From NCBI GenBank assembly GCA_016286165.1, contig JAEESE010000009.1, positions 62,001 to 126,000 on the forward strand: a DNA stretch of 64,000 nt, given 5' to 3'. The notes under the pieces were generated by a model. That model was not told where the DNA came from and did not search any database. It saw nothing but the letters and a program-made list of their open reading frames with translations. Origin of the DNA: Bacteroidaceae bacterium. GTDB taxonomy: Bacteria > Bacteroidota > Bacteroidia > Bacteroidales > Bacteroidaceae. The stretch's first letter is position 1. The number at the start of each line of letters is the position of its first letter. Positions 1 through 8,355 of this stretch are shown piece by piece. Made by a program: the position numbers and the translations under genes.

Positions 1-284
1 CACCCGACAGCGTTGCCGAGAAAGCTTACTATGTGCTCACCGGCAGCGAAGGCAAGATATCCACAGGCGTGGTTCCACTGCCACTGACAAAGCAGCCCAC
101 AAAGGTGACAGCCGTAATCGTGGCTCCCAACGCCCCGGCTAAGTATCTTGAGGCATGCTCTGAAATTCATTTCATTGACCAGAAGACATTCAACAAACTG
201 CGTGAGTTCGTTAAGGACCGACAGAAAATCTGGCGAGCCACCTACGCAAAAGAGCTTGGGCTGGCCGAGGAAAGTGAAGAATGA
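1..284 (+). CDS. C-terminal fragment of an unidentified protein
   Basis: An open frame enters from the left edge (codons begin at base 3) and ends at TGA 282-284, giving about 93 residues. The visible part has a short beta-rich stretch (VVPLPLTKQPTKVTAVIVAP), then a charged helical tail with KLREFVKDRQKIWRATYAKE. I do not recognise the family and assign no function. The last codons overlap the start of a dispersed AATGA-rich repeat at 280-310. The next gene starts about 150 bases downstream, so an operon with it is uncertain. Confidence 0.6.
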   Translation, partial: PDSVAEKAYYVLTGSEGKISTGVVPLPLTKQPTKVTAVIVAPNAPAKYLEACSEIHFIDQKTFNKLREFVKDRQKIWRATYAKELGLAEESEE

Positions 285-310
285 AGAGTGGAGAATGAAT
301 AATGAAGAAT
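280..310 (+). repeat. Dispersed AATGA-rich repeat, copy 1
   Basis: This 31-base stretch begins at the end of the preceding reading frame. It matches 27 of 31 bases with 49900-49930 inside the Vsr gene. Looser relatives lie at 11314-11345 and, inverted, at 37031-37060. It looks like a small dispersed element of this genome; its function is unknown. Confidence 0.55.
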
Positions 311-435
311 GAAAGTTACTTCAGACATACAAGTTTAACTAATATATATCTACAAGACAGAAATTAAGGAGTAATTATCAACTGTAATCATTAAAACGTA
401 AAAATTATTAACCCATTTATTAAAAACAAAACAAA

Positions 436-1557
436 ATGAAAAAGTTTATGTTTTTGGCAGCAATGCTCTTTGCTGCATTTACCACGGCTTCCGCTCAGGA
501 GGACCAGGTAATTGAAGAGTTCCAGCCCCACTGGTTCCTGCAGCTGCAGGGCGGCGGTGCCTACACTCTTGGCGAGGCCAAGTTCAAGGATCTCCTCTCA
601 CCTGCTGCTCAGATTGCCGTAGGTTATCAGTTCAATCCCGTGCTTGGTCTGCGTCTGCAGGGCAGCGGTTGGGAGAGCAAAGGCGGTTGGGTAAGCCATC
701 CCAAGGCAGACTACAAGTGGAACTATGCTTCTGCAGGTCTCGACCTTAAGGTAAGCCTCACCAATCTCATCGGTGGCTGGAAGCCCAAGCGTTTCCTCAA
801 CGTTGGTCTTATCCTCGGCGGTGCTGCTAACATCGCTTGGAACAATGACGAGGCTTGGGATGTTCAGAAGGTGATTGCTAGCATGCCTCCCGTGTTCGAT
901 CCCGATGGCTACACCCACGAGCTCGAATATCTTTGGGATGGCACCAAGGTTCGCCCCGTAGGCCGTGCTGGTCTTGACTTCGACTTCCGCTGCTCGGATC
1001 GCGTTGCCATCACCCTCGAGGGTAATGCCAACGTCCTCTCCGACAAGTACAACTCGAAGAAGGCTGAGAAGAAGATGAAGGCTGACTGGTACTTCAACGC
1101 TCTCCTCGGTGTGAAGATCGCTCTCGGTCCCACCGTTAAGCGCACCATCATCCCCGCTCCCGTTATCGAGGAGCCCGCTCCTGTTGTTGAAGAGCCGAAG
1201 CCCGTTGTCAAGAAGCCCGAACCCGTTGTTCAGAAGCCCGAGATGCGCACCGAGATCTTCTACGCTATCCGCGAGACTGTTGCTGTTGGTGCCGAGAAGG
1301 CTAAGCTCGACAACCTCATTGCTTTCCTGAAGGCTAACACAGATACTAAGGTTAATGTTACCAGCTATGCCGATGCCGGCACAGGTAACCCCCGCATCAA
1401 CCAGATGTATGCTGCTAAGCGTGCTGAGAATGTCAAGAAGGCTCTCATCGAAGCTGGTATTGCTGAGTCACGCATCACAGTCGACAGCAAGGGTGACACC
1501 GTTCAGCCGTTCGCTGAGAATGACAAGAACCGCGTCTCAATCGCTATCGCAAAGTAA
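436..1557 (+). CDS. OmpA-family outer-membrane protein
   Basis: This 373-residue protein probably ties the outer membrane to peptidoglycan. A signal peptide spans residues 1-20 (lysines, hydrophobic core, cleavage after ASA). Residues 21-235 look like an N-terminal eight-strand-type barrel with alternating aromatic strands. Residues 237-270 form a proline-rich linker with repeats of PVVEEPKP type. Residues 270-373 are an OmpA-type peptidoglycan-binding domain: an Asp in TSYADAGTG and the stretch YAAKRAENVKKALIEAGI correspond to the domain's usual ligand-binding Asp and helix, and the terminal NRVSIAI strand carries the usual Arg. It is monocistronic: a strong terminator lies 23 bases downstream. 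Codon use is very biased (CTC, GCT, AAG), as expected for an abundant protein. The exact subfamily is not resolved. Confidence 0.9.
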   Translation: MKKFMFLAAMLFAAFTTASAQEDQVIEEFQPHWFLQLQGGGAYTLGEAKFKDLLSPAAQIAVGYQFNPVLGLRLQGSGWESKGGWVSHPKADYKWNYASAGLDLKVSLTNLIGGWKPKRFLNVGLILGGAANIAWNNDEAWDVQKVIASMPPVFDPDGYTHELEYLWDGTKVRPVGRAGLDFDFRCSDRVAITLEGNANVLSDKYNSKKAEKKMKADWYFNALLGVKIALGPTVKRTIIPAPVIEEPAPVVEEPKPVVKKPEPVVQKPEMRTEIFYAIRETVAVGAEKAKLDNLIAFLKANTDTKVNVTSYADAGTGNPRINQMYAAKRAENVKKALIEAGIAESRITVDSKGDTVQPFAENDKNRVSIAIAK

Positions 1558-1579
1558 ATATTTGAAAGAAATGAAAAAA

Positions 1580-1603
1580 GCCGTCCTATAGGGCGGCTTT
1601 TTT
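1580..1603 (+). terminator. Rho-independent terminator after the OmpA-like gene
   Basis: A 7-bp stem (GCCGTCC / GGGCGGC, one G-T pair) closes a TATA loop and is followed by seven T. It sits 23 bases after the stop codon. Confidence 0.9.
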
Positions 1604-1616
1604 CGTTTTATTATTG

Positions 1617-1624
1617 TATCTTTG
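1617..1624 (+). promoter_or_regulatory. Bacteroidota -7 element for the OPT transporter gene
   Basis: TATCTTTG fits TAnnTTTG. No clear TTTG is seen at the -33 distance because the terminator T-run occupies it. The element overlaps the in-frame TTG at 1622, which argues for translation starting at ATG 1676. Confidence 0.5.
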
Positions 1625-1675
1625 CGGCGCATAACCATAATGCAGGCATGTTTAGGCCTGATAAACCATTTTTGT

Positions 1676-3637
1676 ATGGAAGAAAAGAACGAACAGATGC
1701 AACTGCCGGAAAATGCGTTCCGCGAGTTGCGCGAAGGCGAACAGTATGAACCTTTGATGCGTGCCGACCGCTCTTATCCTGAAGTTAATGCCTGGAGCGT
1801 GTCATGGGGTGTCATCATGGCGGTGCTCTTCTCTGCAGCTGCCGCTTATCTTGGGCTGAAGGTAGGCCAAGTCTTTGAGGCGGCCATTCCCATTGCCATC
1901 ATCGCCGTGGGCCTGGGCAGTGCAGCTCATCGCAAAGGCGCTTTGGGCGAGAATGTCATTATTCAAAGTATTGGTGCTTCGTCCGGCGTAATTGTGGCCG
2001 GTGCCATATTTACTTTGCCAGCGTTGTATATACTTCAGGCTAAGTATCCCGACATCACCGTCAACTTCTTCCAGGTATTCCTCTCGTCGTTGCTCGGCGG
2101 TTGCCTTGGCATACTCTTCCTTATTCCTTTCCGCCGCTATTTCGTCAAGGACATGCACGGCAAGTACCCGTTCCCTGAAGCTACGGCTACAACGCAGGTG
2201 CTTGTCAGCGGTCAACAGGGGGGCAACCAGGCTCGTCCACTCATTTGGGCTGCCGCTATCGGTGGCCTCTACGACTTTGTTGTCAGCACGTTTGGTCTGT
2301 GGCACGAGAACCTCACCACCCGTATGACCGCCTGGGGCGAGGCTTTGGCTACTCGTGTCAAGCTTACCTTCTCCATCAACACCGGCGCTGCCGTCTTGGG
2401 CCTTGGCTATATCGTAGGTCTGAAATATGCAGCAATCATTTGCGCCGGCAGTCTGTTTGTGTGGTGGTTCCTCATTCCGTTGCTTGGCATGACAACCGTA
2501 GACTCTGTTATGCTGTCGGAGATGGATCCTCAGTTTATCTTCACCAACTATGCACGCTACATAGGCATTGGAGCTATTGCCATGGCCGGTGTCATCGGTA
2601 TCGTCAAGAGTTGGGGCGTAATCAAGAGTGCCGTTGGACTTGCCGGTCGCGAATTGCGTGGTAAGTCGGGTGCTGTAGCAGCTGCCACTCTTCGCACCGA
2701 CCGCGACCTCAGCATGCGTTTCCTTGCCATTGCCGTTATTGTGGCGCTGGCGATTGTCTTCGTGTTCTTCTATGCTGGCGTGATTCATAATTTCGCTATG
2801 GCTCTCGTTGCCTGGCTTGTAGTGGCTGTGATTGCATTCCTTTTCACTACTGTAGCGGCCAATGCCATCGCCATCGTCGGCACTAATCCGGTGAGCGGCA
2901 TGACTCTCATGACCCTCATCATCGCTTCAATAGTGCTTGTGGCCGTAGGTCTCGAGGGTACGAGCGGCATGATTGCGAGCATGGTCATCGGCGGTGTCGT
3001 TTGCACAGCTCTTTCTATGGCCGGCGGCTTCGTCACAGACCTTAAGATAGGTTACTGGTTGGGTACAACTCCGGCCAAGCAGGAAACATGGAAATTCCTG
3101 GGCACACTGGTGTCGGCAGCCACCGTAGGCGGCGTCATCATCATCCTGAACAAGACATATGGTTTCACGGGCGAGAATGCTCTGGTGGCACCTCAGGCTA
3201 ATGCCATGGCCGCCGTCATAGAACCATTGATGATGGGGCAGGGTGCTCCCTGGTTGCTCTACGGTGTAGGTGCCATGCTGGCCCTGCTGTTGAACGTCCT
3301 TGAGGTTCCTGTTCTGGCTTTTGCCCTTGGTATGTTCATTCCTTTGCAGCTTAATGTGCCTCTTGTCGTTGGTGGTGCCATCAACTGGTTCGTGACAACC
3401 CGCAGCAAGGACGCTTCCGTTAATCAGGCTCGTGGCGAGCGCGGCACACTACTTGCCAGCGGCTTCATCGCCGGCGGTGCCCTCATGGGTGTTGTGTCTG
3501 CCCTGCTCCGTTTCCTTGGTTTCGATTTGATGAACGCCGATTGGCTGGCAACAGGTGCTTCAGAGATATGCTCTATCATAGCTTACGTCCTGCTTATCAT
3601 CTACATGGTAGTAGCCAGTATGAAGAGTAAGGCTTAA
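1676..3637 (+). CDS. OPT-family oligopeptide/metal-chelate transporter
   Basis: An integral inner-membrane protein of 653 residues from ATG 1676. A TTG 54 bases upstream is in frame but lies inside the probable promoter. After a charged cytoplasmic start (MEEKNEQMQLPENAFREL) the chain is a long series of hydrophobic helices, about 14-16 in all. Typical oligopeptide transporter (OPT) features are SWGVIMAVLFSAAAAYLGLK near the N-terminus, the glycine-rich NVIIQSIGASSGVIVAGAIF, and PFPEATATTQVLVSG. Bacterial OPT proteins import small peptides or peptide-like iron chelates by proton coupling; the substrate cannot be read here. It appears to be transcribed alone. An 18-bp palindrome and a 22-base-period array follow it. 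Confidence 0.9.
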   Translation: MEEKNEQMQLPENAFRELREGEQYEPLMRADRSYPEVNAWSVSWGVIMAVLFSAAAAYLGLKVGQVFEAAIPIAIIAVGLGSAAHRKGALGENVIIQSIGASSGVIVAGAIFTLPALYILQAKYPDITVNFFQVFLSSLLGGCLGILFLIPFRRYFVKDMHGKYPFPEATATTQVLVSGQQGGNQARPLIWAAAIGGLYDFVVSTFGLWHENLTTRMTAWGEALATRVKLTFSINTGAAVLGLGYIVGLKYAAIICAGSLFVWWFLIPLLGMTTVDSVMLSEMDPQFIFTNYARYIGIGAIAMAGVIGIVKSWGVIKSAVGLAGRELRGKSGAVAAATLRTDRDLSMRFLAIAVIVALAIVFVFFYAGVIHNFAMALVAWLVVAVIAFLFTTVAANAIAIVGTNPVSGMTLMTLIIASIVLVAVGLEGTSGMIASMVIGGVVCTALSMAGGFVTDLKIGYWLGTTPAKQETWKFLGTLVSAATVGGVIIILNKTYGFTGENALVAPQANAMAAVIEPLMMGQGAPWLLYGVGAMLALLLNVLEVPVLAFALGMFIPLQLNVPLVVGGAINWFVTTRSKDASVNQARGERGTLLASGFIAGGALMGVVSALLRFLGFDLMNADWLATGASEICSIIAYVLLIIYMVVASMKSKA

Positions 3638-3669
3638 GTGCTTGGCAAAGACGTGCGGTCATGCAGGTT

Positions 3670-3687
3670 GTTCGGTCGCGACCGAAC
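3670..3687. repeat. 18-bp perfect palindrome
   Basis: GTTCGGTCGCGACCGAAC is self-complementary over its full length. It lies 32 bases after the OPT stop and 33 bases before the 22-base-period array. Its central GGTC/GACC is reminiscent of the GACCGGTC cores near 12.9 kb. With no T-run it is a poor terminator; it could be a protein site. Confidence 0.7.
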
Positions 3688-3720
3688 GACCGATACCTTA
3701 AGGCTTGCAGTCAGGAACGA

Positions 3721-3816
3721 CTGGCCTTACATCCAAATTAGGTTGGCCTTACATCCAAATTAGGTTGGCCTTATATCCAAACTAGGTTGGCTTTACAGCC
3801 GAATTAAGTTGGCCTA
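3721..3816. repeat. 22-base-period array A (four full units plus part)
   Basis: TTGG (CTGG in the first unit) recurs at 3721, 3743, 3765, 3787 and 3809, exactly 22 bases apart. The first three units are nearly identical; the fourth and the partial fifth diverge. Most units hold the dyad TTGG-N8-CCAA. The array lies between the OPT transporter and the GH2 gene. Array D near 32.1 kb has a related unit (17 of 22 positions after rotation). Confidence 0.9.
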
Positions 3817-3843
3817 CTTTTTTGAAGATTTATAGAAATAAGA

Positions 3844-3856
3844 ATTTGCAAATCAT
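3844..3856. promoter_or_regulatory. Shared 13-mer upstream of the GH2 gene (possible operator)
   Basis: ATTTGCAAATCAT, containing the 10-bp palindrome ATTTGCAAAT, lies 18 bases before the GH2 start. The identical 13-mer occurs at 7302-7314 upstream of pta. A regulatory role is inferred only from the recurrence. Confidence 0.3.
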
Positions 3857-3874
3857 CGTTAACAACCGTATACA

Positions 3875-6800
3875 ATGAAAAGACTAGTTTTATGCTTAGC
3901 CGTAGTAGCACTGAGTCTGGCCTGTCAGGCTCAGGAGTGGCAGCGCCTCTCGGCTCCGGTGATGACGCCATGGGGCGAAGAGATTAATCCCGAAGCCGTG
4001 TGGCAGGAATATCCGCGCCCGCAACTGGTGCGCCCCGACTGGATCAACCTCAATGGAGTTTGGCAGTATTACCGCCGCGACAATACGGTACGTTTGGTGG
4101 CAGAGCGTTCGGCGAGCAGATTCAGCCAGCGCATTCTCGTGCCTTTTGGTGTGGAATCAGCACTCTCGGGCATCAAGCACACCGACTTAAGTACAACGGC
4201 AAATTCCACGCTGATGTATCGGCGCACGTTCACTCTGACTGATGCCTTCAAGGGTAAACGCACACTCCTGCACTTCGGTGCAGTGGACTGGCGTTGCGTA
4301 GTCTTCGTGAACAAACAGAAAGTAGGGCAGCACGATGGTGGCAACGACCCATTCACGTTTGATATTACCGAATACTTGACTACTGATGAAGAGCAGGAAC
4401 TTCAGGTCGCAGTTTACGACCCCTCAAACCGTGGCGGTCAGCCGGTCGGCAAGCAGACAGTAAATCCCGGCAGTATCTGGTACACCAGCTGCAGCGGTAT
4501 CTGGCAGACGGTGTGGCTTGAGCCTGTGAACGTTTCATATATAGAGCGCTACGAACTTGTTCCAGATGCAGCTTCAGGCACGGTGAAGGTTCGCGTCATA
4601 GCTAATGATCCCGCATGCAAGTACACTCTTATTGCCCGTGATGGCGAGGAGATTGTTGCTACTACTGAGAAAACGCGTGTGGGTGAGGAAGTTACGGTGA
4701 CTATTCCCAACCCTAAGTTGTGGAGCCCAGACTCGCCTTTCATCTATAACCTCGACATCGTTCTTAGCGGCGACAACTGTCAGGAGTGCGACCGTGCCCG
4801 TGGTTATTTCGGCCTGCGAACCCTTTCGCGAGGTATGATAAATGGGCATCCAGGCTTCCTGCTCAATGGCAAACCGTTGTTTATGTATGGTCCCTTGGAT
4901 CAAGGTTGGTGGCCTGATGGTCTGCTGACGCCGCCTTCATACGAAGCTATGATCTACGATCTCAAGACCATTAAGGCTTTGGGCATGAACATGGTGCGTA
5001 AGCATATCAAGGTTGAACCCGATCTCTGGTACGAGTGGTGCGACCGCAACGGTCTAATCGTGTGGCAGGATATGCCCAACGGCAACAGTGGCGGTAGCCT
5101 CGGCACCAAAGCCGAACTGCAGCATATATTCTACGATGAGTGCGAGCGCATCGTTACGGCTTTGAAGCAGCACCCGTGCATCTGCGTGTGGGTACCATAT
5201 AATGAGAGCTGGGGTCAGGACTCTGATGCCGGTGCAGGTCACACCATGCGCGGCTACCTCGTAGTGCGCAATGCCGATGCCGACACGGGACGTCTGATGA
5301 ATGCAGCTTCCGGCTGGACTGATTTCAAGATAGGCGACATTACCGATGCCCATAGTTATCCCTCGCCCAATGGAACTTCCAACCCAGGCAACAACCGCGT
5401 AAATGTCTGCGGAGAGTTTGGCGGTATCACCTATCTTATCGAAGATCACCTCTGGGCTGGCAGCCAACAGGTCTACACGTCGGTGGACAACAGTGACGAC
5501 TATACTGAGCGCTTCAATCAATACACTGAAGCATTGCAGGGCCTGCAATATGAGAAAGGCCTCTGGGCTGGTGTATATACCCAGATTACTGATGTAGAGC
5601 AAGAAGTCAACGGTATACTTACCTACGACCGCAAGGTGCTGAAGGTTAATGAACAACAACTGGCTTCCATTCGTGCCAACGTGGAGAGAACCATACATAA
5701 GCGTATGGATGGAGCCACAAGCGTGGTCAGTGCAGGCGACAATTCAAACGGCGTCTTATGGCATTACACCACCGACAAGCCCGCCGAGGGCTGGAATCAA
5801 CCTGGCTTCGACGACAGCTCGTGGAAGCGCGGAGCAGCCGGTTTCGGTGATATCAGTCAGCCGGCAGCCCGTGTTCGTACCAAGTGGAGCACACCCGAGA
5901 TATGGATTCGCCGTACATTCACTCTTACGGGCGTCACCGCCGACAACATCAAAGACCTGTGCTTGCGCCTGTTCTACGACGAGGATTCCGAGGTCTACAT
6001 CAACGGAGTGCTCGCCATGAGCATCACAGGCTACAACACCACTTATCAGCTCTTTGGAATCTCCGAGGCTGCACGGCAAACCATCAATCTCGAAGGCGAC
6101 AACGTCATAGCAATACACACCAAGCAGACAAGCGGCGGACAGTATATCGACGCAGGCTTCAGCATACGTTCCTATGTTGACAACGATGAACTGACCTTTA
6201 ACCCGATGACTGTCAACACCCTCCCCAAACCCACTACGGACGAGCAGCGAGCTTATCTGCTTTGCTATTCCAAGGCTGACGACGATCGCCTTTATTATGC
6301 TTGCAGCTACGATGGACTCAAGTGGCAAGAACTCAACGACGGCAATAGTATCTATGGCGCAACCGCCACGCAACCCGCTGTGCGCCGCCCTTTCATCTAT
6401 AGGCTGGTGGACGAAGAAGGTGCATCGACCTTTCATCTCGTTTTCGGAGGTAACGACGATGCCCCCGGCCTCTACAACCTAACCTCCACTGACCTCGTGA
6501 CTTGGAAACCTTTAGAAGGGCTAGATGCTAAGATTGTCGATGCAAAGGTTATAGCGCCAGAGGTATGCTTCGACAAGTCTTCGCAGTTCTTGGTATATTA
6601 CTGGACAGCTCCCAGCGGCGTCCTTTTCAAGTCACAGTTCTCCCGTACACGCAACTACACGACCTTCTCGCGTCCTGCATCGTTCATCGAACCAGGCTAT
6701 TCTGTTTCGGATATTAACATTTTCCCCGTCGGTAACACATACGTGGCATTATTCGATGGCTCTGAGGAACTTGGACTCTGTATGGGTTATAGTCCTTCCG

Positions 6801-7225
6801 TAAATCCATCACGTGGGCAGTTTTCCAATTTCGCACCCGTATTCGATACGCCTCATAAGATATTGTCGCCAACCGTGTTCGAAGCCTTCGACGACAACGG
6901 GTGGCTGATGCTCGGTATCGAGGACGGCGAATACAAAATCTTCGGAGCCATGAAAGCAGAGGCTGCAAACATTAAGTGGTGGGATTACATGACGATGCGC
7001 CCCACGCTTCCAGCCGATGTCAATGGAGGCAAGGTCCTGGTTGTAACGCGCGACGAACTGGTTAAGCTGCAACAAACGCTTGCCGACCTCGACGATATAC
7101 GTGATTTACCTGCTGCTAAGCAAGGTCGCGGCAGTTCCGTAACATATAACCTTCAGGGTATCCGTGTAGCCGACACCAACCGTCATGGCATTTATATTAC
7201 TGGCGGTAAGAAGATAGTCAGGTAA
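3875..7225 (+). CDS. Secreted multidomain glycoside hydrolase family 2 enzyme with C-terminal propeller-like region
   Basis: An exported 1116-residue enzyme. A signal peptide spans residues 1-19 (cleavage near ACQA). A GH2 sugar-binding domain covers about 40-220, an Ig-like domain 220-330 and a TIM barrel 330-600. The GH2 catalytic pair is visible: acid/base Glu444 in PYNESWG and nucleophile Glu514 in VCGEFGG. Residues about 610-770 look like a second galactose-binding-type module (GWNQPGFDDSSWKRGAAGFG). Residues about 790-1070 contain repeated W/Y-rich blades such as LYYACSYDGLKWQEL, resembling GH43-like beta-propellers. The end (YNLQG-IRV, GIYITGGKK) resembles a short type IX sorting tail. 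The GH2 specificity (galactosidase, glucuronidase or other) cannot be decided. Confidence 0.88.
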   Translation: MKRLVLCLAVVALSLACQAQEWQRLSAPVMTPWGEEINPEAVWQEYPRPQLVRPDWINLNGVWQYYRRDNTVRLVAERSASRFSQRILVPFGVESALSGIKHTDLSTTANSTLMYRRTFTLTDAFKGKRTLLHFGAVDWRCVVFVNKQKVGQHDGGNDPFTFDITEYLTTDEEQELQVAVYDPSNRGGQPVGKQTVNPGSIWYTSCSGIWQTVWLEPVNVSYIERYELVPDAASGTVKVRVIANDPACKYTLIARDGEEIVATTEKTRVGEEVTVTIPNPKLWSPDSPFIYNLDIVLSGDNCQECDRARGYFGLRTLSRGMINGHPGFLLNGKPLFMYGPLDQGWWPDGLLTPPSYEAMIYDLKTIKALGMNMVRKHIKVEPDLWYEWCDRNGLIVWQDMPNGNSGGSLGTKAELQHIFYDECERIVTALKQHPCICVWVPYNESWGQDSDAGAGHTMRGYLVVRNADADTGRLMNAASGWTDFKIGDITDAHSYPSPNGTSNPGNNRVNVCGEFGGITYLIEDHLWAGSQQVYTSVDNSDDYTERFNQYTEALQGLQYEKGLWAGVYTQITDVEQEVNGILTYDRKVLKVNEQQLASIRANVERTIHKRMDGATSVVSAGDNSNGVLWHYTTDKPAEGWNQPGFDDSSWKRGAAGFGDISQPAARVRTKWSTPEIWIRRTFTLTGVTADNIKDLCLRLFYDEDSEVYINGVLAMSITGYNTTYQLFGISEAARQTINLEGDNVIAIHTKQTSGGQYIDAGFSIRSYVDNDELTFNPMTVNTLPKPTTDEQRAYLLCYSKADDDRLYYACSYDGLKWQELNDGNSIYGATATQPAVRRPFIYRLVDEEGASTFHLVFGGNDDAPGLYNLTSTDLVTWKPLEGLDAKIVDAKVIAPEVCFDKSSQFLVYYWTAPSGVLFKSQFSRTRNYTTFSRPASFIEPGYSVSDINIFPVGNTYVALFDGSEELGLCMGYSPSVNPSRGQFSNFAPVFDTPHKILSPTVFEAFDDNGWLMLGIEDGEYKIFGAMKAEAANIKWWDYMTMRPTLPADVNGGKVLVVTRDELVKLQQTLADLDDIRDLPAAKQGRGSSVTYNLQGIRVADTNRHGIYITGGKKIVR

Positions 7226-7301
7226 CTGCCGCGGGATTGAGCTCATCGTAGCGACGGTTAAAGTTTACAATGAAAAGACATCAAAACGCAATAAAACCAG
7301 C

Positions 7302-7314
7302 ATTTGCAAATCAT
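7302..7314. promoter_or_regulatory. Shared 13-mer upstream of pta (possible operator)
   Basis: A second exact copy of ATTTGCAAATCAT, 34 bases before the pta start. No TAnnTTTG element is evident in this 122-base gap, so the pta promoter is not assigned. Confidence 0.3.
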
Positions 7315-7347
7315 TAAATATAAAACAATTAAACAATAAATCACTCT

Positions 7348-8355
7348 ATGACATTGATTGAGAAAATCATTGCACGGGCGCAGGCTAATCCTCAGCGCAT
7401 CGTGCTGCCCGAGGCTGAAGAGGAGCGCACGCTTATCGCAGCCGACAAGGCGCTGGCCGACAAGTTGGCCGACATCATTCTCATCGGTAATCCTGCCAAG
7501 GTGCAGGCGCTGGCCGAGAAACATGGTCTTACACACATCGGCGAGGCTACGCTCATCGACCCCGAGAAATACGAACGCAGCGAGGAACTGGCCCAGCTGC
7601 TCTGCGAACTGCGCAAGAGCAAGGGCATGACTATCGAGCAGGCTCGCGAGCTTGTGAAGAATCCCTTGTACCTCGGTTGCATGATCATCAAGACCGAAGG
7701 CGCCGACGGTCAGATCTCCGGTGCCCTCTCGACCACGGGCGAGACGTTGCGTCCAGCCCTGCAGATTATCAAGTGCTCGCCGGGCATCACCTGCGTCAGC
7801 GGCGCTATGCTCCTCATCACCGACCGTCCTGAGTACGGCGAGGATGGCGTGCTCGTCGTGGGCGACGTGGCCGTGACGCCGATGCCCGATGCCGACCAGC
7901 TGGCTCAGATTGCTGTATGCACCGCCCAGACCGCCAAGAGCGTCGCGGGCTTCGAGGATCCCCGCGTAGCCATGCTGAGCTTCTCCACCAAGGGCTCTGC
8001 TAAGCACGAAGTAGTCGATAAGGTCATCGAGGCAACACGTCTGGCCAAGGAGCGTTGTCCCGAACTGAAGGTTGACGGTGAGTTGCAGGCCGATGCCGCC
8101 CTCGTGCCGTCAGTAGGTGAGAAGAAAGCGCCCGGCAGCCCCATTGCCGGCCATGCCAACGTCCTTGTCTATCCGAACCTCGAAGTGGGCAACATCAGCT
8201 ATAAGCTCGTGCAGCGCCTCGGCGGCGCCATTGCCATCGGTCCTATCCTCCAAGGCATTGCCCGTCCCGTCAACGACCTCAGCCGCGGCTGCTCCGTCGA
8301 TGATATTTACTACTTAATCGCTATAACTGCCTGTCAGGCAATGGATGCAAAATGA
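7348..8355 (+). CDS. pta: Phosphate acetyltransferase
   Basis: Converts acetyl-CoA and phosphate to acetyl phosphate in the cytoplasm. The 335 residues match the compact single-domain form of the enzyme. The start MTLIEKIIARAQANPQRIVL and PEAEEERTLIAADKA are typical, as are GCMIIKTEGADGQISGA, CSPGITCVSGAMLL and the C-terminal ANVLVYPNLEVGNISYKL. Its last four bases overlap the acetate kinase start (ATGA), so the two are translationally coupled and form the usual acetyl-CoA to acetate plus ATP route of a fermenter. Confidence 0.97.
   Translation: MTLIEKIIARAQANPQRIVLPEAEEERTLIAADKALADKLADIILIGNPAKVQALAEKHGLTHIGEATLIDPEKYERSEELAQLLCELRKSKGMTIEQARELVKNPLYLGCMIIKTEGADGQISGALSTTGETLRPALQIIKCSPGITCVSGAMLLITDRPEYGEDGVLVVGDVAVTPMPDADQLAQIAVCTAQTAKSVAGFEDPRVAMLSFSTKGSAKHEVVDKVIEATRLAKERCPELKVDGELQADAALVPSVGEKKAPGSPIAGHANVLVYPNLEVGNISYKLVQRLGGAIAIGPILQGIARPVNDLSRGCSVDDIYYLIAITACQAMDAK

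Noticed and set aside
1622-1675. Upstream TTG start for the OPT transporter
   Set aside because: It falls within the TATCTTTG promoter element; ATG 1676 gives a normal charged N-terminus.
1802-2788. 328-codon minus-strand open frame
   Set aside because: Antisense to the OPT transporter, His/Asp/Glu-rich low-quality translation, no start signal.
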